Both the position numbers and the translations under genes were made by a program. A stretch of DNA of 64,000 bases, taken from assembly GCA_023213215.1 (NCBI GenBank), contig CP096136.1, positions 1,922,001-1,986,000 on the forward strand, given 5' to 3'. Within the stretch, counting starts at the first letter, position 1, and each line of letters opens with the position of its first letter. The notes below the pieces were generated by a model. It was not told where the DNA came from. It did not search any database and worked only from the letters and a program-made list of their open reading frames with translations. Shown in pieces: positions 39,379 to 48,763 of this stretch. The stretch comes from Flavobacterium sp. JAD_PAG50586_2 (lineage in GTDB: Bacteria; Bacteroidota; Bacteroidia; Flavobacteriales; Flavobacteriaceae).

Positions 39379-39933
39379 TTATTCATCATCTTCTTTTTCA
39401 TATCCTTCATAATAATATGACTGTTCAATTCCTTTAAAAATAACTTCTCTATCGTTTATTTCGTCAGTTAAGTTTTGACTTAATAAAGTTCTTAATTCCA
39501 AACCATTAATTGGGCTTCTTTCCATAGCTTGTAAGTAAAGAGATTTATCTACAAATTGCCAATTCACTAATTTTTTAAGTCTTGTTTTTAAAATCATATC
39601 GAGCCAAATACGCATTGTTCTTCCGTTACCTTCCATAAAAGGATGAGCTATATTCATTTCAATATATTTTGCTATAATTTCCTCGAAATTGTTCTCAGGC
39701 ATTTCTTCAATTTTTACCAAAATTTCGTTTAAATATAAAGCGTTTGCAAATCTAAAACCGCCTTTCGATATGTTATGTTTGCGCACTTTTCCAGCAAAAT
39801 CATATAAACCATTAAAAAGATAATAGTGTATCTCCATAAGACCTTTTGTTGTTCCTATTTCGATTTTGTCAATATCATTTGATTCGAACAAACGATATGC
39901 ATTTTCTAAACTATTTTTATCAATATTTTTCAT
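39379..39933 (-). CDS. Fic-domain protein (cassette 16)
   Basis: 184 aa. Fic motif [14 protein letters not shown] at about residue 97 with the catalytic His and the GNGR anion hole. Upstream [34 protein letters not shown] forms the flap. Fic enzymes transfer AMP or related groups from nucleotides to proteins, often as toxins. No separate antitoxin gene is visible in the cassette and no clear (S/T)xxxE(G/N) inhibitory helix was found, so control is unknown. Confidence 0.9.
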   Translation of the reverse strand: MKNIDKNSLENAYRLFESNDIDKIEIGTTKGLMEIHYYLFNGLYDFAGKVRKHNISKGGFRFANALYLNEILVKIEEMPENNFEEIIAKYIEMNIAHPFMEGNGRTMRIWLDMILKTRLKKLVNWQFVDKSLYLQAMERSPINGLELRTLLSQNLTDEINDREVIFKGIEQSYYYEGYEKEDDE

Positions 39934-40064
39934 ATAAAATCAGATTTATATATCTGTATATTTATTGTCAAAAATACTTCAAATGATTGTAATTTACTTC
40001 AAAAGACTTTACTTTTTTTGGAAGTAATTGGTAGTGTCGATTTCCTCGCGCGGACGCTTGCTGG

Positions 40065-40181
40065 TAACGTGCCGCCGCTTGGCGTAGTAGCGGCAAGTTA
40101 AAGAAAAATGTAATAAGAAATGCTGAAGTTCAGAGTATTTTCCAAGAAAGAGAAACTAGCTATTGCGCCAAACGGCTGTTA
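40065..40181 (-). repeat. attC-like site 17 (hybrid B/C)
   Basis: 117 bp. The outer arms are type B (CCGCCGCTTGGCG / GCGCCAAACGG), while the inner part (TAGCGGCAAGTTAAAG) matches type C sites 9 and 10. Confidence 0.9.
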
Positions 40182-40202
40182 TAAGTAGGCCGGCACGTAA
40201 CT

Positions 40203-40616
40203 TTAGGAATCTTTCACTGGCCATTCCATTGGATATGGACCTTTTTCATGATAATCTAGAGGAATGTCTGGTAACCATTTATATGGAATTATATCTTCTG
40301 TTTTCACATTCAGAATTTCAAGCAATTCTTTTTCTCCAATATAATACCATGTTCGCTCACTTTCAATGTAAACTTTAACTGAATCTCTTTCTAAAAAATC
40401 AAATGTATGTGTAGCAATTTCAAAATTTGCATTAAGCTCAATTCCATTTTTAAATATTACGATTCCTGCGCAAACATAATGTCTTCCGTCCAATGGTATT
40501 TTGTTTGATTTCAACGTCGTGGCTGAACACGGTCCAATTCGTACTTCGGCTGTTCCTTTTCTTTGGAAAGAGATTGGAGCTCCGGATTCTTCGATGTCTT
40601 TAAGTCTTAATGGCAT
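40203..40616 (-). CDS. Hypothetical soluble protein (cassette 17)
   Basis: 137 aa, no signal peptide or membrane segment. Features: GPCSATTLKSNKIPLDGRHYVCAGI and ESERTWYYIGEKELLEILN. Not recognised. Confidence 0.7.
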   Translation of the reverse strand: MPLRLKDIEESGAPISFQRKGTAEVRIGPCSATTLKSNKIPLDGRHYVCAGIVIFKNGIELNANFEIATHTFDFLERDSVKVYIESERTWYYIGEKELLEILNVKTEDIIPYKWLPDIPLDYHEKGPYPMEWPVKDS

Positions 40617-40663
40617 TTTTTAAGATGTAGTTGATATTTAACGATTGCCCGCCGGCTTACTTA

Positions 40664-40790
40664 TAACGTTCCGGCGCTTCTCGTCAGTTGCGAAGTGCGG
40701 AACTGCGTACTTTCTGCTAAAATAAGATTTTCCGGCGGAAAATCAACATCTAGATTAAGCAAAATTCGCAATTGCGAGAAACGGCTGTTA
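40664..40790 (-). repeat. attC-like site 18 (type A)
   Basis: 127 bp; begins TAACGTTCCGGCGC, otherwise type A. Confidence 0.9.
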
Positions 40791-40801
40791 TACGCAGGCA
40801 A

Positions 40802-41266
40802 TTATTCTTTCTTTTGGTTTTCCCACCAAACTTTTAATTCTTCGGCTTCTTTTTCATTAAGCTTTGGGCAACTATATAATCCTAAATTCACCTTCTTATT
40901 CTCTTTAAATGCTTTTATAAATTCAATCGCAAATCCGCCAACTTGAGCACTGTCGTTTGGTATGTACGAAGAAAAAGGATTAAAATAACAATTACACTTT
41001 TCCTTTGAATCAATAATTGATACAAGTGAATCTATATCTACAATCTTAACCCAATCTTTGGGGAAATCATTTTGAGTTTCAAATAAATTTAACGGATTTC
41101 TATTTTGAGCAGCTTTTATAAAACTCAACGGTGTATATTCTGTTGCTGATTTAAAACCATACTTCAAACTTTCAAGCTGTCTATTTTCGGGTTTCTTTTT
41201 CGGTTCTTTTTGTCCACAACTTGAACTAAGAAAAGCGAAAATTAGAATGTAAAGATATATTTTCAT
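40802..41266 (-). CDS. Lipoprotein of unknown function (cassette 18)
   Basis: 154 aa from MKIYLYILIFAFLSSSCGQ, with lipobox SSSC. A longer frame back to 41431 would run through attC site 19 and the IS left end and is rejected. Contains SKEKCNCYFNPFSSYIPND; no family recognised. Confidence 0.75.
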   Translation of the reverse strand: MKIYLYILIFAFLSSSCGQKEPKKKPENRQLESLKYGFKSATEYTPLSFIKAAQNRNPLNLFETQNDFPKDWVKIVDIDSLVSIIDSKEKCNCYFNPFSSYIPNDSAQVGGFAIEFIKAFKENKKVNLGLYSCPKLNEKEAEELKVWWENQKKE

Positions 41267-41445
41267 AGATGCAATTAATTGCTTGCGTATAACGTTCCGC
41301 GGCTTTGCGCCGTAGCGGCGAGTTAAGAATAAATGTAATAAGAAATATTGATGTTCAGAGTATTTTCCAAGAAAGACAAACCAGCTATGGCGCAAAACCG
41401 CCTTAAGTTTACAATTATTAAATTTATGCATTAATCAGAAAGAAC

Positions 41446-41519
41446 AAAAGAGAGGAGTAAGGTTCTCGATAACCGCAGGAACTTCAGATTCCGTCAACAG
41501 TGATAATCCCCTCTCTTTT
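41446..41519 (+). ncRNA. Candidate bridge RNA core hairpin, IS copy 4
   Basis: Same 10-bp stem and loops as in copy 1. Confidence 0.55.
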
Positions 41520-41611
41520 CTACTTTTATTTCGTACAGTTCTGTGAGAGTTGGATCTCGTTTTCAAGGTGATGAAACACAAGTAGATTGTCCTTTCCAAA
41601 ATCATTTTCTT

Positions 41612-42586
41612 ATGGATAAAGATAAAAAAACATTTGGTATTGACATCAGTAAAGAGACATTTGATGTTATGGATTGTTCAGGTAATTATTATCAGTTTGA
41701 TAATAATACTAAAGGATTTGTAAAGTTTTTAAAGCTGCTATGTTCTAAAAGTCATTGCGTTATGGAGGCTACAGGTTATTATCATTATCAACTGGCTTAC
41801 TTTCTTGTTGATAATAAAATAGCTGTATCGGTAGAGAATCCATTATCAGTAAAGCGTTTTATCCAAATGAAACTCAGTAGGATAAAAACAGATAAATCAG
41901 ATGCCAGAATGATTTGTATGTACGGTCAGGAGCAAGAGTTAAAGCTATGGGTTGGTTATTCAAAAAATCAGATGGAATGCCTTCAGCAGATACGTTTGTT
42001 AGATACTTATACCAAACAGAGTACTTCTCTTCAAAATAAGATTCAGGCTGAACAAGTATTGGGTAATCCCAGTAAGCTGGTTGTTGGTTCGCTTAAAAGA
42101 AGCTTACGAAACATCGAAAAAGAGGTAGGCCTAATTGAGACACAATTGTTAGAGATGGTCAAATCTGACTATCAGGATGTACTGACCAAAATAGAAAGCA
42201 TACCCGGAATTGGCAGAAAGACAGCGATGATGCTAATAGTTTTAACAGATGGATTTGAACGTTTTGAAAGCAGTAGTCAGCTTTGTTCATTTTGCGGACT
42301 AACACCAGTTATGAGGCAATCGGGCAGCAGTGTAAAAGGCAGGACCAGGATAAGTAAAATAGGGAATGCCAAACTTAGGAATCTTCTCTTTATGTGCAGT
42401 TTTACTGCCTGTAAATGCAATAAGGCATGCAAGGCAATTTATGATCGGATTACGGGAAAAGGGAAGAGTAAAAAACTAGCATTAATAGCCGTTTGTAATA
42501 AACTATTAAGACAGGCTTTTGCCATCGCAAAATCAGGAGTAGAATACAATAATGAATACAGAAGTGCTATGCCAAAAATTATTTAA
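41612..42586 (+). CDS. IS110-family DEDD transposase, copy 4
   Basis: 324 aa, identical in protein sequence to the gene at 28421-29395. Confidence 0.95.
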   Translation: MDKDKKTFGIDISKETFDVMDCSGNYYQFDNNTKGFVKFLKLLCSKSHCVMEATGYYHYQLAYFLVDNKIAVSVENPLSVKRFIQMKLSRIKTDKSDARMICMYGQEQELKLWVGYSKNQMECLQQIRLLDTYTKQSTSLQNKIQAEQVLGNPSKLVVGSLKRSLRNIEKEVGLIETQLLEMVKSDYQDVLTKIESIPGIGRKTAMMLIVLTDGFERFESSSQLCSFCGLTPVMRQSGSSVKGRTRISKIGNAKLRNLLFMCSFTACKCNKACKAIYDRITGKGKSKKLALIAVCNKLLRQAFAIAKSGVEYNNEYRSAMPKII

Positions 42587-42593
42587 AAAATCA

Positions 42594-43457
42594 TCAATTT
42601 TTATTTGTTTTTAAGCACAGTTCTTTGTTATGCGCTGCCGTTCTTTTTTGCATAATCATATCTTCCAAAACTTCCAATTTGACTGTCTTTACAAAATCTA
42701 ACAAATTTTGAAGTCCTGCTTTTGTTACTACAAATATATACGCCATTTTTGGACGATCTTCGTAATGATAATTATATAATAACAATGAGCATTCGGATTT
42801 TGATAAACTTGGACTATTATCTTCAGAATGCTTAAGTTCATATAAATCATCGGAAATAAGTAGAACTGGTAAAAAAAGATAGTTTCTTAAATATTCATCA
42901 TCATCATAATTTGGTAAATTATTTATACGTGAAAGCTCCTCTTCACAATATTGGCAAATTTTTGATAGTCCAGAATAAATATTATCTGGATGTAATGCCA
43001 TTAATTGGTCATTTCTATTTTTCCTTTGGAAAGAACAATATTGAGTAAATATGGAGAATTTATTTTCTAATGTAAATCGGTGCCAATAAATATTTGAAAA
43101 AAATTCTTCATCTCGTTGCATTGTCATTATTTCCTTTATTGCTTCCCAATCTTGAGCATATTCTGAATTCTGAAATTCTGTAAGAAGGACTAATGGCGCA
43201 GAAATGTTTTTCATTTCTACCACAAACTTCACTCTATTGAAACATTTGTTTTTTCTGGACTTTGGATCATGATCAAAAAATTCAGCGACAAGATCAATTT
43301 CCCTACTTTTCCCTGTATATGAATCTTTAATAACTTTATTAGTTTCAACAAAATATTTTTGTTCAATTAATAATTTTGAAATTTCTGATTCAAACAGATA
43401 TCCCGATCTTTCCAAAGCTTCGATTATTTCTTTCTCGTCAAAATTTATTTTCTCCAT
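42594..43457 (-). CDS. PD-(D/E)XK nuclease-like protein (cassette 19)
   Basis: 287 aa from MEKINFDEKEIIEALERSG; the frame extends to 43511 but that part overlaps attC site 20. Residues ~15-90 follow a restriction-endonuclease fold: YLFESEISKLLIEQKYFVE, then SREIDLVAEFF (Asp) and VKFVVEMKN (ExK). The rest is helical with a CQYCEEE motif. Probably a nuclease of a defence module, with no partner in the cassette. Its last 11 residues (NKELCLKTNKN) are encoded by the IS right end. Confidence 0.65.
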   Translation of the reverse strand: MEKINFDEKEIIEALERSGYLFESEISKLLIEQKYFVETNKVIKDSYTGKSREIDLVAEFFDHDPKSRKNKCFNRVKFVVEMKNISAPLVLLTEFQNSEYAQDWEAIKEIMTMQRDEEFFSNIYWHRFTLENKFSIFTQYCSFQRKNRNDQLMALHPDNIYSGLSKICQYCEEELSRINNLPNYDDDEYLRNYLFLPVLLISDDLYELKHSEDNSPSLSKSECSLLLYNYHYEDRPKMAYIFVVTKAGLQNLLDFVKTVKLEVLEDMIMQKRTAAHNKELCLKTNKN

Positions 43458-43479
43458 TATTGGGTTTTTAGGTTGCGCA

Positions 43480-43603
43480 TAACGTTCCGCGGCTTCGCGC
43501 TGTGGCGACAATGTACCGCTTTGTTGTAAAGATATGGAAATTTCCGTTTGAGTAATTTCCGGCTTAGGAAAATAAAACCAGCCATAGCGCGAAACCGTTG
43601 TTA
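43480..43603 (-). repeat. attC-like site 20 (type C, intact)
   Basis: 124 bp; GTTCCGCGGCTTCGCGC left arm and GCGCGAAACCGTTGTTA right arm. The second type C site without an IS. Confidence 0.9.
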
Positions 43604-43610
43604 GCAGCAG

Positions 43611-44249
43611 TTATTGTTTTTTACTCATCGCCTTTAGTTCTTCAATTCGTTTTCTTCTTTCATCCAACATTTGTTTGTCTATATGTTTAAGTGTTCCACC
43701 AAAACAATTATTTTCACCCGTTAGAATTCCTCGATTGAAAAGCGAGTGAGCTAAAAGAAGCATGCTTTTATCATCGGAAATTACCATTGCCCATTTCCCC
43801 TTAATGGATTTTGCAATTGAATCAACATTGTTCTCTTTTTCAAATTTCTTTAAATCCTCAATAGAGTATCTATTTATTCCAAGATTATTTAAAGCGGCAG
43901 TATCTTTTAATTGAAAATACCTTTGTTTGTTTTTAAGTAATAATTTATGAATTTTTTCATAACCATTAACATTGTAATTTGGATCGTATTCAAAATGTAA
44001 TGCGCCCAATAAAAAACTTCCTTTAGTACAGATTTCACGAACCTTTCCAGTATTAATGTCTTTAACTTTTATTACTGTAAAATATTGAAAAGTACTGCTA
44101 TTTTCAATAGCGTTTACATAGTTATCGTAAAGAATAGAATCTTTTGGAGTATTAAATACTTTCTTAATCTGTTTTTCAGAATTTGAATTCTTGCAAGCAA
44201 TTACTCCAATAGAAATTATTGCTAGAATCAGAAGTTGTCGTTTTATCAT
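43611..44249 (-). CDS. Lipoprotein of unknown function (cassette 20)
   Basis: 212 aa; signal peptide with lipobox (LLILAIISIGVIACKNSNS). Lysine-rich, with GALHFEYDPNYNVNGYEKIH and a C-terminal coiled-coil-like KHIDKQMLDERRKRIEELKA. No family recognised. Confidence 0.75.
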   Translation of the reverse strand: MIKRQLLILAIISIGVIACKNSNSEKQIKKVFNTPKDSILYDNYVNAIENSSTFQYFTVIKVKDINTGKVREICTKGSFLLGALHFEYDPNYNVNGYEKIHKLLLKNKQRYFQLKDTAALNNLGINRYSIEDLKKFEKENNVDSIAKSIKGKWAMVISDDKSMLLLAHSLFNRGILTGENNCFGGTLKHIDKQMLDERRKRIEELKAMSKKQ

Positions 44250-44433
44250 TACGTGTTTAATAATTGCTGCTAACGTTCCGCGGCTTCGCGAAGTGGCGAC
44301 TCGTTTAATAGTTAGTTGTAAATATATCGAATTTTCCTTTTAGTAAATTCCGGCTTAGAAAAAATAAACCAGCCATTTCGTGAAACCGCCTTAAGTTTAC
44401 AATTATTAAATTTATGCATTAATCAGAAAGAAC

Positions 44434-44506
44434 AAAAGAGAGGAGTAAGGTTCTCGATAACCGCAGGAACTTCAGATTCCGTCAACAGTGATAATCCCTC
44501 TCTTTT
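44434..44506 (+). ncRNA. Candidate bridge RNA core hairpin, IS copy 5 (one base shorter)
   Basis: Same stem, but the CCCC run next to the 3' strand of the stem is CCC; the 10-bp stem is still intact. A sequencing deficit is possible. Confidence 0.5.
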
Positions 44507-44598
44507 CTACTTTTATTTCGTACAGTTCTGTGAGAGTTGGATCTCGTTTTCAAGGTGATGAAACACAAGTAGATTGTCCTTTCCAAAATCATTTTCTT

Positions 44599-45573
44599 AT
44601 GGATAAAGATAAAAAAACATTTGGTATTGACATCAGTAAAGAGACATTTGATGTTATGGATTGTTCAGGTAATTATTATCAGTTTGATAATAATACTAAA
44701 GGATTTGTAAAGTTTTTAAAGCTGCTATGTTCTAAAAGTCATTGCGTTATGGAGGCTACAGGTTATTATCATTATCAACTGGCTTACTTTCTTGTTGATA
44801 ATAAAATAGCTGTATCGGTAGAGAATCCATTATCAGTAAAGCGTTTTATCCAAATGAAACTCAGTAGGATAAAAACAGATAAATCAGATGCCAGAATGAT
44901 TTGTATGTACGGTCAGGAGCAAGAGTTAAAGCTATGGGTTGGTTATTCAAAAAATCAGATGGAATGCCTTCAGCAGATACGTTTGTTAGATACTTATACC
45001 AAACAGAGTACTTCTCTTCAAAATAAGATTCAGGCTGAACAAGTATTGGGTAATCCCAGTAAGCTGGTTGTTGGTTCGCTTAAAAGAAGCTTACGAAACA
45101 TCGAAAAAGAGGTAGGCCTAATTGAGACACAATTGTTAGAGATGGTCAAATCTGACTATCAGGATGTACTGACCAAAATAGAAAGCATACCCGGAATTGG
45201 CAGAAAGACAGCGATGATGCTAATAGTTTTAACAGATGGATTTGAACGTTTTGAAAGCAGTAGTCAGCTTTGTTCATTTTGCGGACTAACACCAGTTATG
45301 AGGCAATCGGGCAGCAGTGTAAAAGGCAGGACCAGGATAAGTAAAATAGGGAATGCCAAACTTAGGAATCTTCTCTTTATGTGCAGTTTTACTGCCTGTA
45401 AATGCAATAAGGCATGCAAGGCAATTTATGATCGGATTACGGGAAAAGGGAAGAGTAAAAAACTAGCATTAATAGCCGTTTGTAATAAACTATTAAGACA
45501 GGCTTTTGCCATCGCAAAATCAGGAGTAGAATACAATAATGAATACAGAAGTGCTATGCCAAAAATTATTTAA
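44599..45573 (+). CDS. IS110-family DEDD transposase, copy 5
   Basis: 324 aa, identical in protein sequence to the gene at 28421-29395. Confidence 0.95.
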   Translation: MDKDKKTFGIDISKETFDVMDCSGNYYQFDNNTKGFVKFLKLLCSKSHCVMEATGYYHYQLAYFLVDNKIAVSVENPLSVKRFIQMKLSRIKTDKSDARMICMYGQEQELKLWVGYSKNQMECLQQIRLLDTYTKQSTSLQNKIQAEQVLGNPSKLVVGSLKRSLRNIEKEVGLIETQLLEMVKSDYQDVLTKIESIPGIGRKTAMMLIVLTDGFERFESSSQLCSFCGLTPVMRQSGSSVKGRTRISKIGNAKLRNLLFMCSFTACKCNKACKAIYDRITGKGKSKKLALIAVCNKLLRQAFAIAKSGVEYNNEYRSAMPKII

Positions 45574-45633
45574 AAAATCATCAATTTTTATTTGTTTTTA
45601 AGCACAGTTCTTTGTTATAGGCTGGGGCTTGAG

Positions 45634-46350
45634 TTACATATAGATTCTTCTAACTTTCTTTTCATAAGTTTCTTTTGCTTTTCTAATAACTTCCAATTTA
45701 GACTCAAATTCATAATAATCTTTTGAAAACGGACTTAGATTACCATTTAAAAACTTCTTTGACCAATTGATTTTCTCAGGCAAAAAATCTTGGTTGTTTC
45801 TTTTGTATTTGAGTACAACATTTTCTTCTTCGGTTGTCCTTCTAACAATATAAAATGCTTCACTTTTAGTTTTTTCAAGTTCTTCTACTAAATTGTCAAA
45901 AGCCTCACTTTTAAGGGTGTCAGTTTCGCTTGCTATGCAAAACGAACCTCTAATGTTTTCTTCCGGAAACACCCCGAATAACGAGTTGTTATCTTTTAAG
46001 AATGTTATGAAATTTTTATTTTCTATCGCAAGTAAATATTCTGGTTTCAGTCCTAGGTAATTTGGATATTCATATTTTATTTCATTTCCAGCGGAATTGA
46101 AATTTCTTTCTGTTTGGTAGATATAAACTTTTTTAGAATCAAGAATAAAAACTATATCTAAATAGTGTTTCATGTCTTTTGGAATTAAAGGAGAAGGCAC
46201 TTTATTTGATTTCATCCAAACTTTATGAATTGAATCTTCTTTTGAAATTACATATTCAACTTTCTGAGTTGACTTTTCTGCGTCATTTCTGCAGCTAGTT
46301 ATTCCACAAGCGATTAAAATAAGAAAGAAGAAAGTGAATTTTAATTTCAT
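45634..46350 (-). CDS. Lipoprotein of unknown function (cassette 21)
   Basis: 238 aa; MKLKFTFFFLILIACGITSC ends in a lipobox cysteine. The mature part contains VFILDSKKVYIYQTERNFN and a basic C-terminus. Not recognised. Confidence 0.75.
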   Translation of the reverse strand: MKLKFTFFFLILIACGITSCRNDAEKSTQKVEYVISKEDSIHKVWMKSNKVPSPLIPKDMKHYLDIVFILDSKKVYIYQTERNFNSAGNEIKYEYPNYLGLKPEYLLAIENKNFITFLKDNNSLFGVFPEENIRGSFCIASETDTLKSEAFDNLVEELEKTKSEAFYIVRRTTEEENVVLKYKRNNQDFLPEKINWSKKFLNGNLSPFSKDYYEFESKLEVIRKAKETYEKKVRRIYM

Positions 46351-46377
46351 AGTTGTAAAGTAAGGAGCCCTTGCCTA

Positions 46378-46504
46378 TAACGTTCCGCCGCTTCTCGTCA
46401 GTTGCGAAGTTCGGAACAATTTATTTTCTGTTAAAGATAAAAATTCTTGCGAAACGTGAAAGTGAACTTACCACAAAATTCGCAATTGCGAGAAACGGCT
46501 GTTA
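46378..46504 (-). repeat. attC-like site 22 (type A)
   Basis: 127 bp; type A arms. Confidence 0.9.
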
Positions 46505-46903
46505 GCTGCTGGCATTTCTATCAATAATTTCATAAAATATATCTTTGAACTTAATTGACAACATCGATTCCGAATTCTGTTTTGTTATTAAATCTCCGGC
46601 TTTGTTAGAAGTTATAATTGGGTCAAAATCAATAATGAAAGAATCATTTTCCCTTTCTTTAAAACTATCTATTATCATTCCGTCATACTTTATATATCTG
46701 AATTCTTCAACTTCTGTAAACTTTATTTTAATTATATTTTTTTCATAATCTTTGAACTGATTAAAACAACTAATTACTAAGATTACTTCTTGTATTCCAG
46801 TTTTGAATTTATTATTAGTTAAATCAATATTTGTTTTATGTTCAACGTTAAGTACAATCGCATCGTGAAAATTACCATAATTATTAATCAATTGTTCAAT
46901 CAT
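46502..46903 (-). CDS. Hypothetical soluble protein (cassette 22)
   Basis: 133 aa, no signal peptide. The opening IEQLINNYGNFHDAIVLNVE resembles small immunity-type proteins with an FHDA motif, but no family is claimed. The TAA stop lies in the GTTA box of attC site 22. Confidence 0.7.
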   Translation of the reverse strand: MIEQLINNYGNFHDAIVLNVEHKTNIDLTNNKFKTGIQEVILVISCFNQFKDYEKNIIKIKFTEVEEFRYIKYDGMIIDSFKERENDSFIIDFDPIITSNKAGDLITKQNSESMLSIKFKDIFYEIIDRNASS

Positions 46904-47109
46904 ATTTGTTTTTGTCGTTTAATCGTTTCTTCCTGATGCTTGCAGCTAACGTTCCGCGGCTTTGCGCTGTAGCGACAATTTACCGCTTTGTTGTAAAGAT
47001 ATAGAATTTTCCGGTTGAGTAATTTCCGGCTAAGAAAAATAAAACCAGCTATAGCGCAAAACCGCCTTAAGTTTACAATTATTAAATTTATGCATTAATC
47101 AGAAAGAAC

Positions 47110-47183
47110 AAAAGAGAGGAGTAAGGTTCTCGATAACCGCAGGAACTTCAGATTCCGTCAACAGTGATAATCCCCTCTCTTTT
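47110..47183 (+). ncRNA. Candidate bridge RNA core hairpin, IS copy 6
   Basis: Same 10-bp stem and loops as in copy 1. Confidence 0.55.
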
Positions 47184-47275
47184 CTACTTTTATTTCGTAC
47201 AGTTCTGTGAGAGTTGGATCTCGTTTTCAAGGTGATGAAACACAAGTAGATTGTCCTTTCCAAAATCATTTTCTT

Positions 47276-48250
47276 ATGGATAAAGATAAAAAAACATTTG
47301 GTATTGACATCAGTAAAGAGACATTTGATGTTATGGATTGTTCAGGTAATTATTATCAGTTTGATAATAATACTAAAGGATTTGTAAAGTTTTTAAAGCT
47401 GCTATGTTCTAAAAGTCATTGCGTTATGGAGGCTACAGGTTATTATCATTATCAACTGGCTTACTTTCTTGTTGATAATAAAATAGCTGTATCGGTAGAG
47501 AATCCATTATCAGTAAAGCGTTTTATCCAAATGAAACTCAGTAGGATAAAAACAGATAAATCAGATGCCAGAATGATTTGTATGTACGGTCAGGAGCAAG
47601 AGTTAAAGCTATGGGTTGGTTATTCAAAAAATCAGATGGAATGCCTTCAGCAGATACGTTTGTTAGATACTTATACCAAACAGAGTACTTCTCTTCAAAA
47701 TAAGATTCAGGCTGAACAAGTATTGGGTAATCCCAGTAAGCTGGTTGTTGGTTCGCTTAAAAGAAGCTTACGAAACATCGAAAAAGAGGTAGGCCTAATT
47801 GAGACACAATTGTTAGAGATGGTCAAATCTGACTATCAGGATGTACTGACCAAAATAGAAAGCATACCCGGAATTGGCAGAAAGACAGCGATGATGCTAA
47901 TAGTTTTAACAGATGGATTTGAACGTTTTGAAAGCAGTAGTCAGCTTTGTTCATTTTGCGGACTAACACCAGTTATGAGGCAATCGGGCAGCAGTGTAAA
48001 AGGCAGGACCAGGATAAGTAAAATAGGGAATGCCAAACTTAGGAATCTTCTCTTTATGTGCAGTTTTACTGCCTGTAAATGCAATAAGGCATGCAAGGCA
48101 ATTTATGATCGGATTACGGGAAAAGGGAAGAGTAAAAAACTAGCATTAATAGCCGTTTGTAATAAACTATTAAGACAGGCTTTTGCCATCGCAAAATCAG
48201 GAGTAGAATACAATAATGAATACAGAAGTGCTATGCCAAAAATTATTTAA
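47276..48250 (+). CDS. IS110-family DEDD transposase, copy 6
   Basis: 324 aa, identical in protein sequence to the gene at 28421-29395. Confidence 0.95.
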   Translation: MDKDKKTFGIDISKETFDVMDCSGNYYQFDNNTKGFVKFLKLLCSKSHCVMEATGYYHYQLAYFLVDNKIAVSVENPLSVKRFIQMKLSRIKTDKSDARMICMYGQEQELKLWVGYSKNQMECLQQIRLLDTYTKQSTSLQNKIQAEQVLGNPSKLVVGSLKRSLRNIEKEVGLIETQLLEMVKSDYQDVLTKIESIPGIGRKTAMMLIVLTDGFERFESSSQLCSFCGLTPVMRQSGSSVKGRTRISKIGNAKLRNLLFMCSFTACKCNKACKAIYDRITGKGKSKKLALIAVCNKLLRQAFAIAKSGVEYNNEYRSAMPKII

Positions 48251-48303
48251 AAAATCATCAATTTTTATTTGTTTTTAAGCACAGTTCTTTGTTAGGAGCT
48301 GGT

Positions 48304-48729
48304 TTATTTAACTGGTATGTGATTATTTTTATAGGTAACTTTCAAGCTATCATTTTCAAAATCACGGTCGATATATATAAACTTATAGAGTCGAATTGAA
48401 TCAGTTTTTATATTAATCTTTACTCTGAATTCAGAATCTTTAATTAAGGCATCACAAGAATTCTCTATTCTGTAAATTTTTGCAAATGGACCAACTTTTT
48501 CAGTTTCTGTTGAATCTTCTGCTTTTATGATTTCACAGTTTACAACTTCAAGATCATTGTTGAAGTAACCTTGCCCAAAAAATAATAGCGAATACTTGTT
48601 TTCGGTTGCATTAAAAGTTTTCAGATAAAGACTGTCTATTTGATTAAATTCCACTTTATGTTTAGTCTCAGATTCTGACGACTTACAGCTAAATATGATT
48701 AGTAAAATAAGAATTGATATTTTCTTCAT
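48304..48729 (-). CDS. Lipoprotein of unknown function (cassette 23)
   Basis: 141 aa; MKKISILILLIIFSCKSSES is a lipoprotein signal. The mature part (about 125 residues) is beta-rich. No family recognised. Confidence 0.75.
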   Translation of the reverse strand: MKKISILILLIIFSCKSSESETKHKVEFNQIDSLYLKTFNATENKYSLLFFGQGYFNNDLEVVNCEIIKAEDSTETEKVGPFAKIYRIENSCDALIKDSEFRVKINIKTDSIRLYKFIYIDRDFENDSLKVTYKNNHIPVK

Positions 48730-48763
48730 TCTTTCTGGTATAAACGTCCTATAAACTTGCTCC

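Larger units (their letters stand above)
41401..42624 (+). mobile_element. IS110-family insertion sequence, copy 4
   Basis: 1224 bp, same boundaries, position and orientation as copy 1. Confidence 0.85.
41290..42630 (-). repeat. attC-like site 19 (type C), split by an IS110 element
   Basis: Left part 41290-41400, ending GCGCAAAACCG; right part TTGTTA at 42625-42630. Confidence 0.85.
44389..45611 (+). mobile_element. IS110-family insertion sequence, copy 5
   Basis: 1223 bp. Differs from the other copies by one missing C in the hairpin region (AATCCC instead of AATCCCC). Confidence 0.85.
44271..45617 (-). repeat. attC-like site 21 (type C), split by an IS110 element
   Basis: Left part 44271-44388, ending TTTCGTGAAACCG; right part TTGTTA at 45612-45617. 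Confidence 0.85.
47065..48288 (+). mobile_element. IS110-family insertion sequence, copy 6
   Basis: 1224 bp, same boundaries, position and orientation as copy 1. Confidence 0.85.
46947..48294 (-). repeat. attC-like site 23 (type C), split by an IS110 element
   Basis: Left part 46947-47064, ending GCGCAAAACCG; right part TTGTTA at 48289-48294. Confidence 0.85.

Noticed and set aside
44488..44598. Longer transposase (361 aa) in IS copy 5
   Set aside because: Only arises because the missing C in the hairpin region opens the frame upstream; the true gene is the same as in the other copies.
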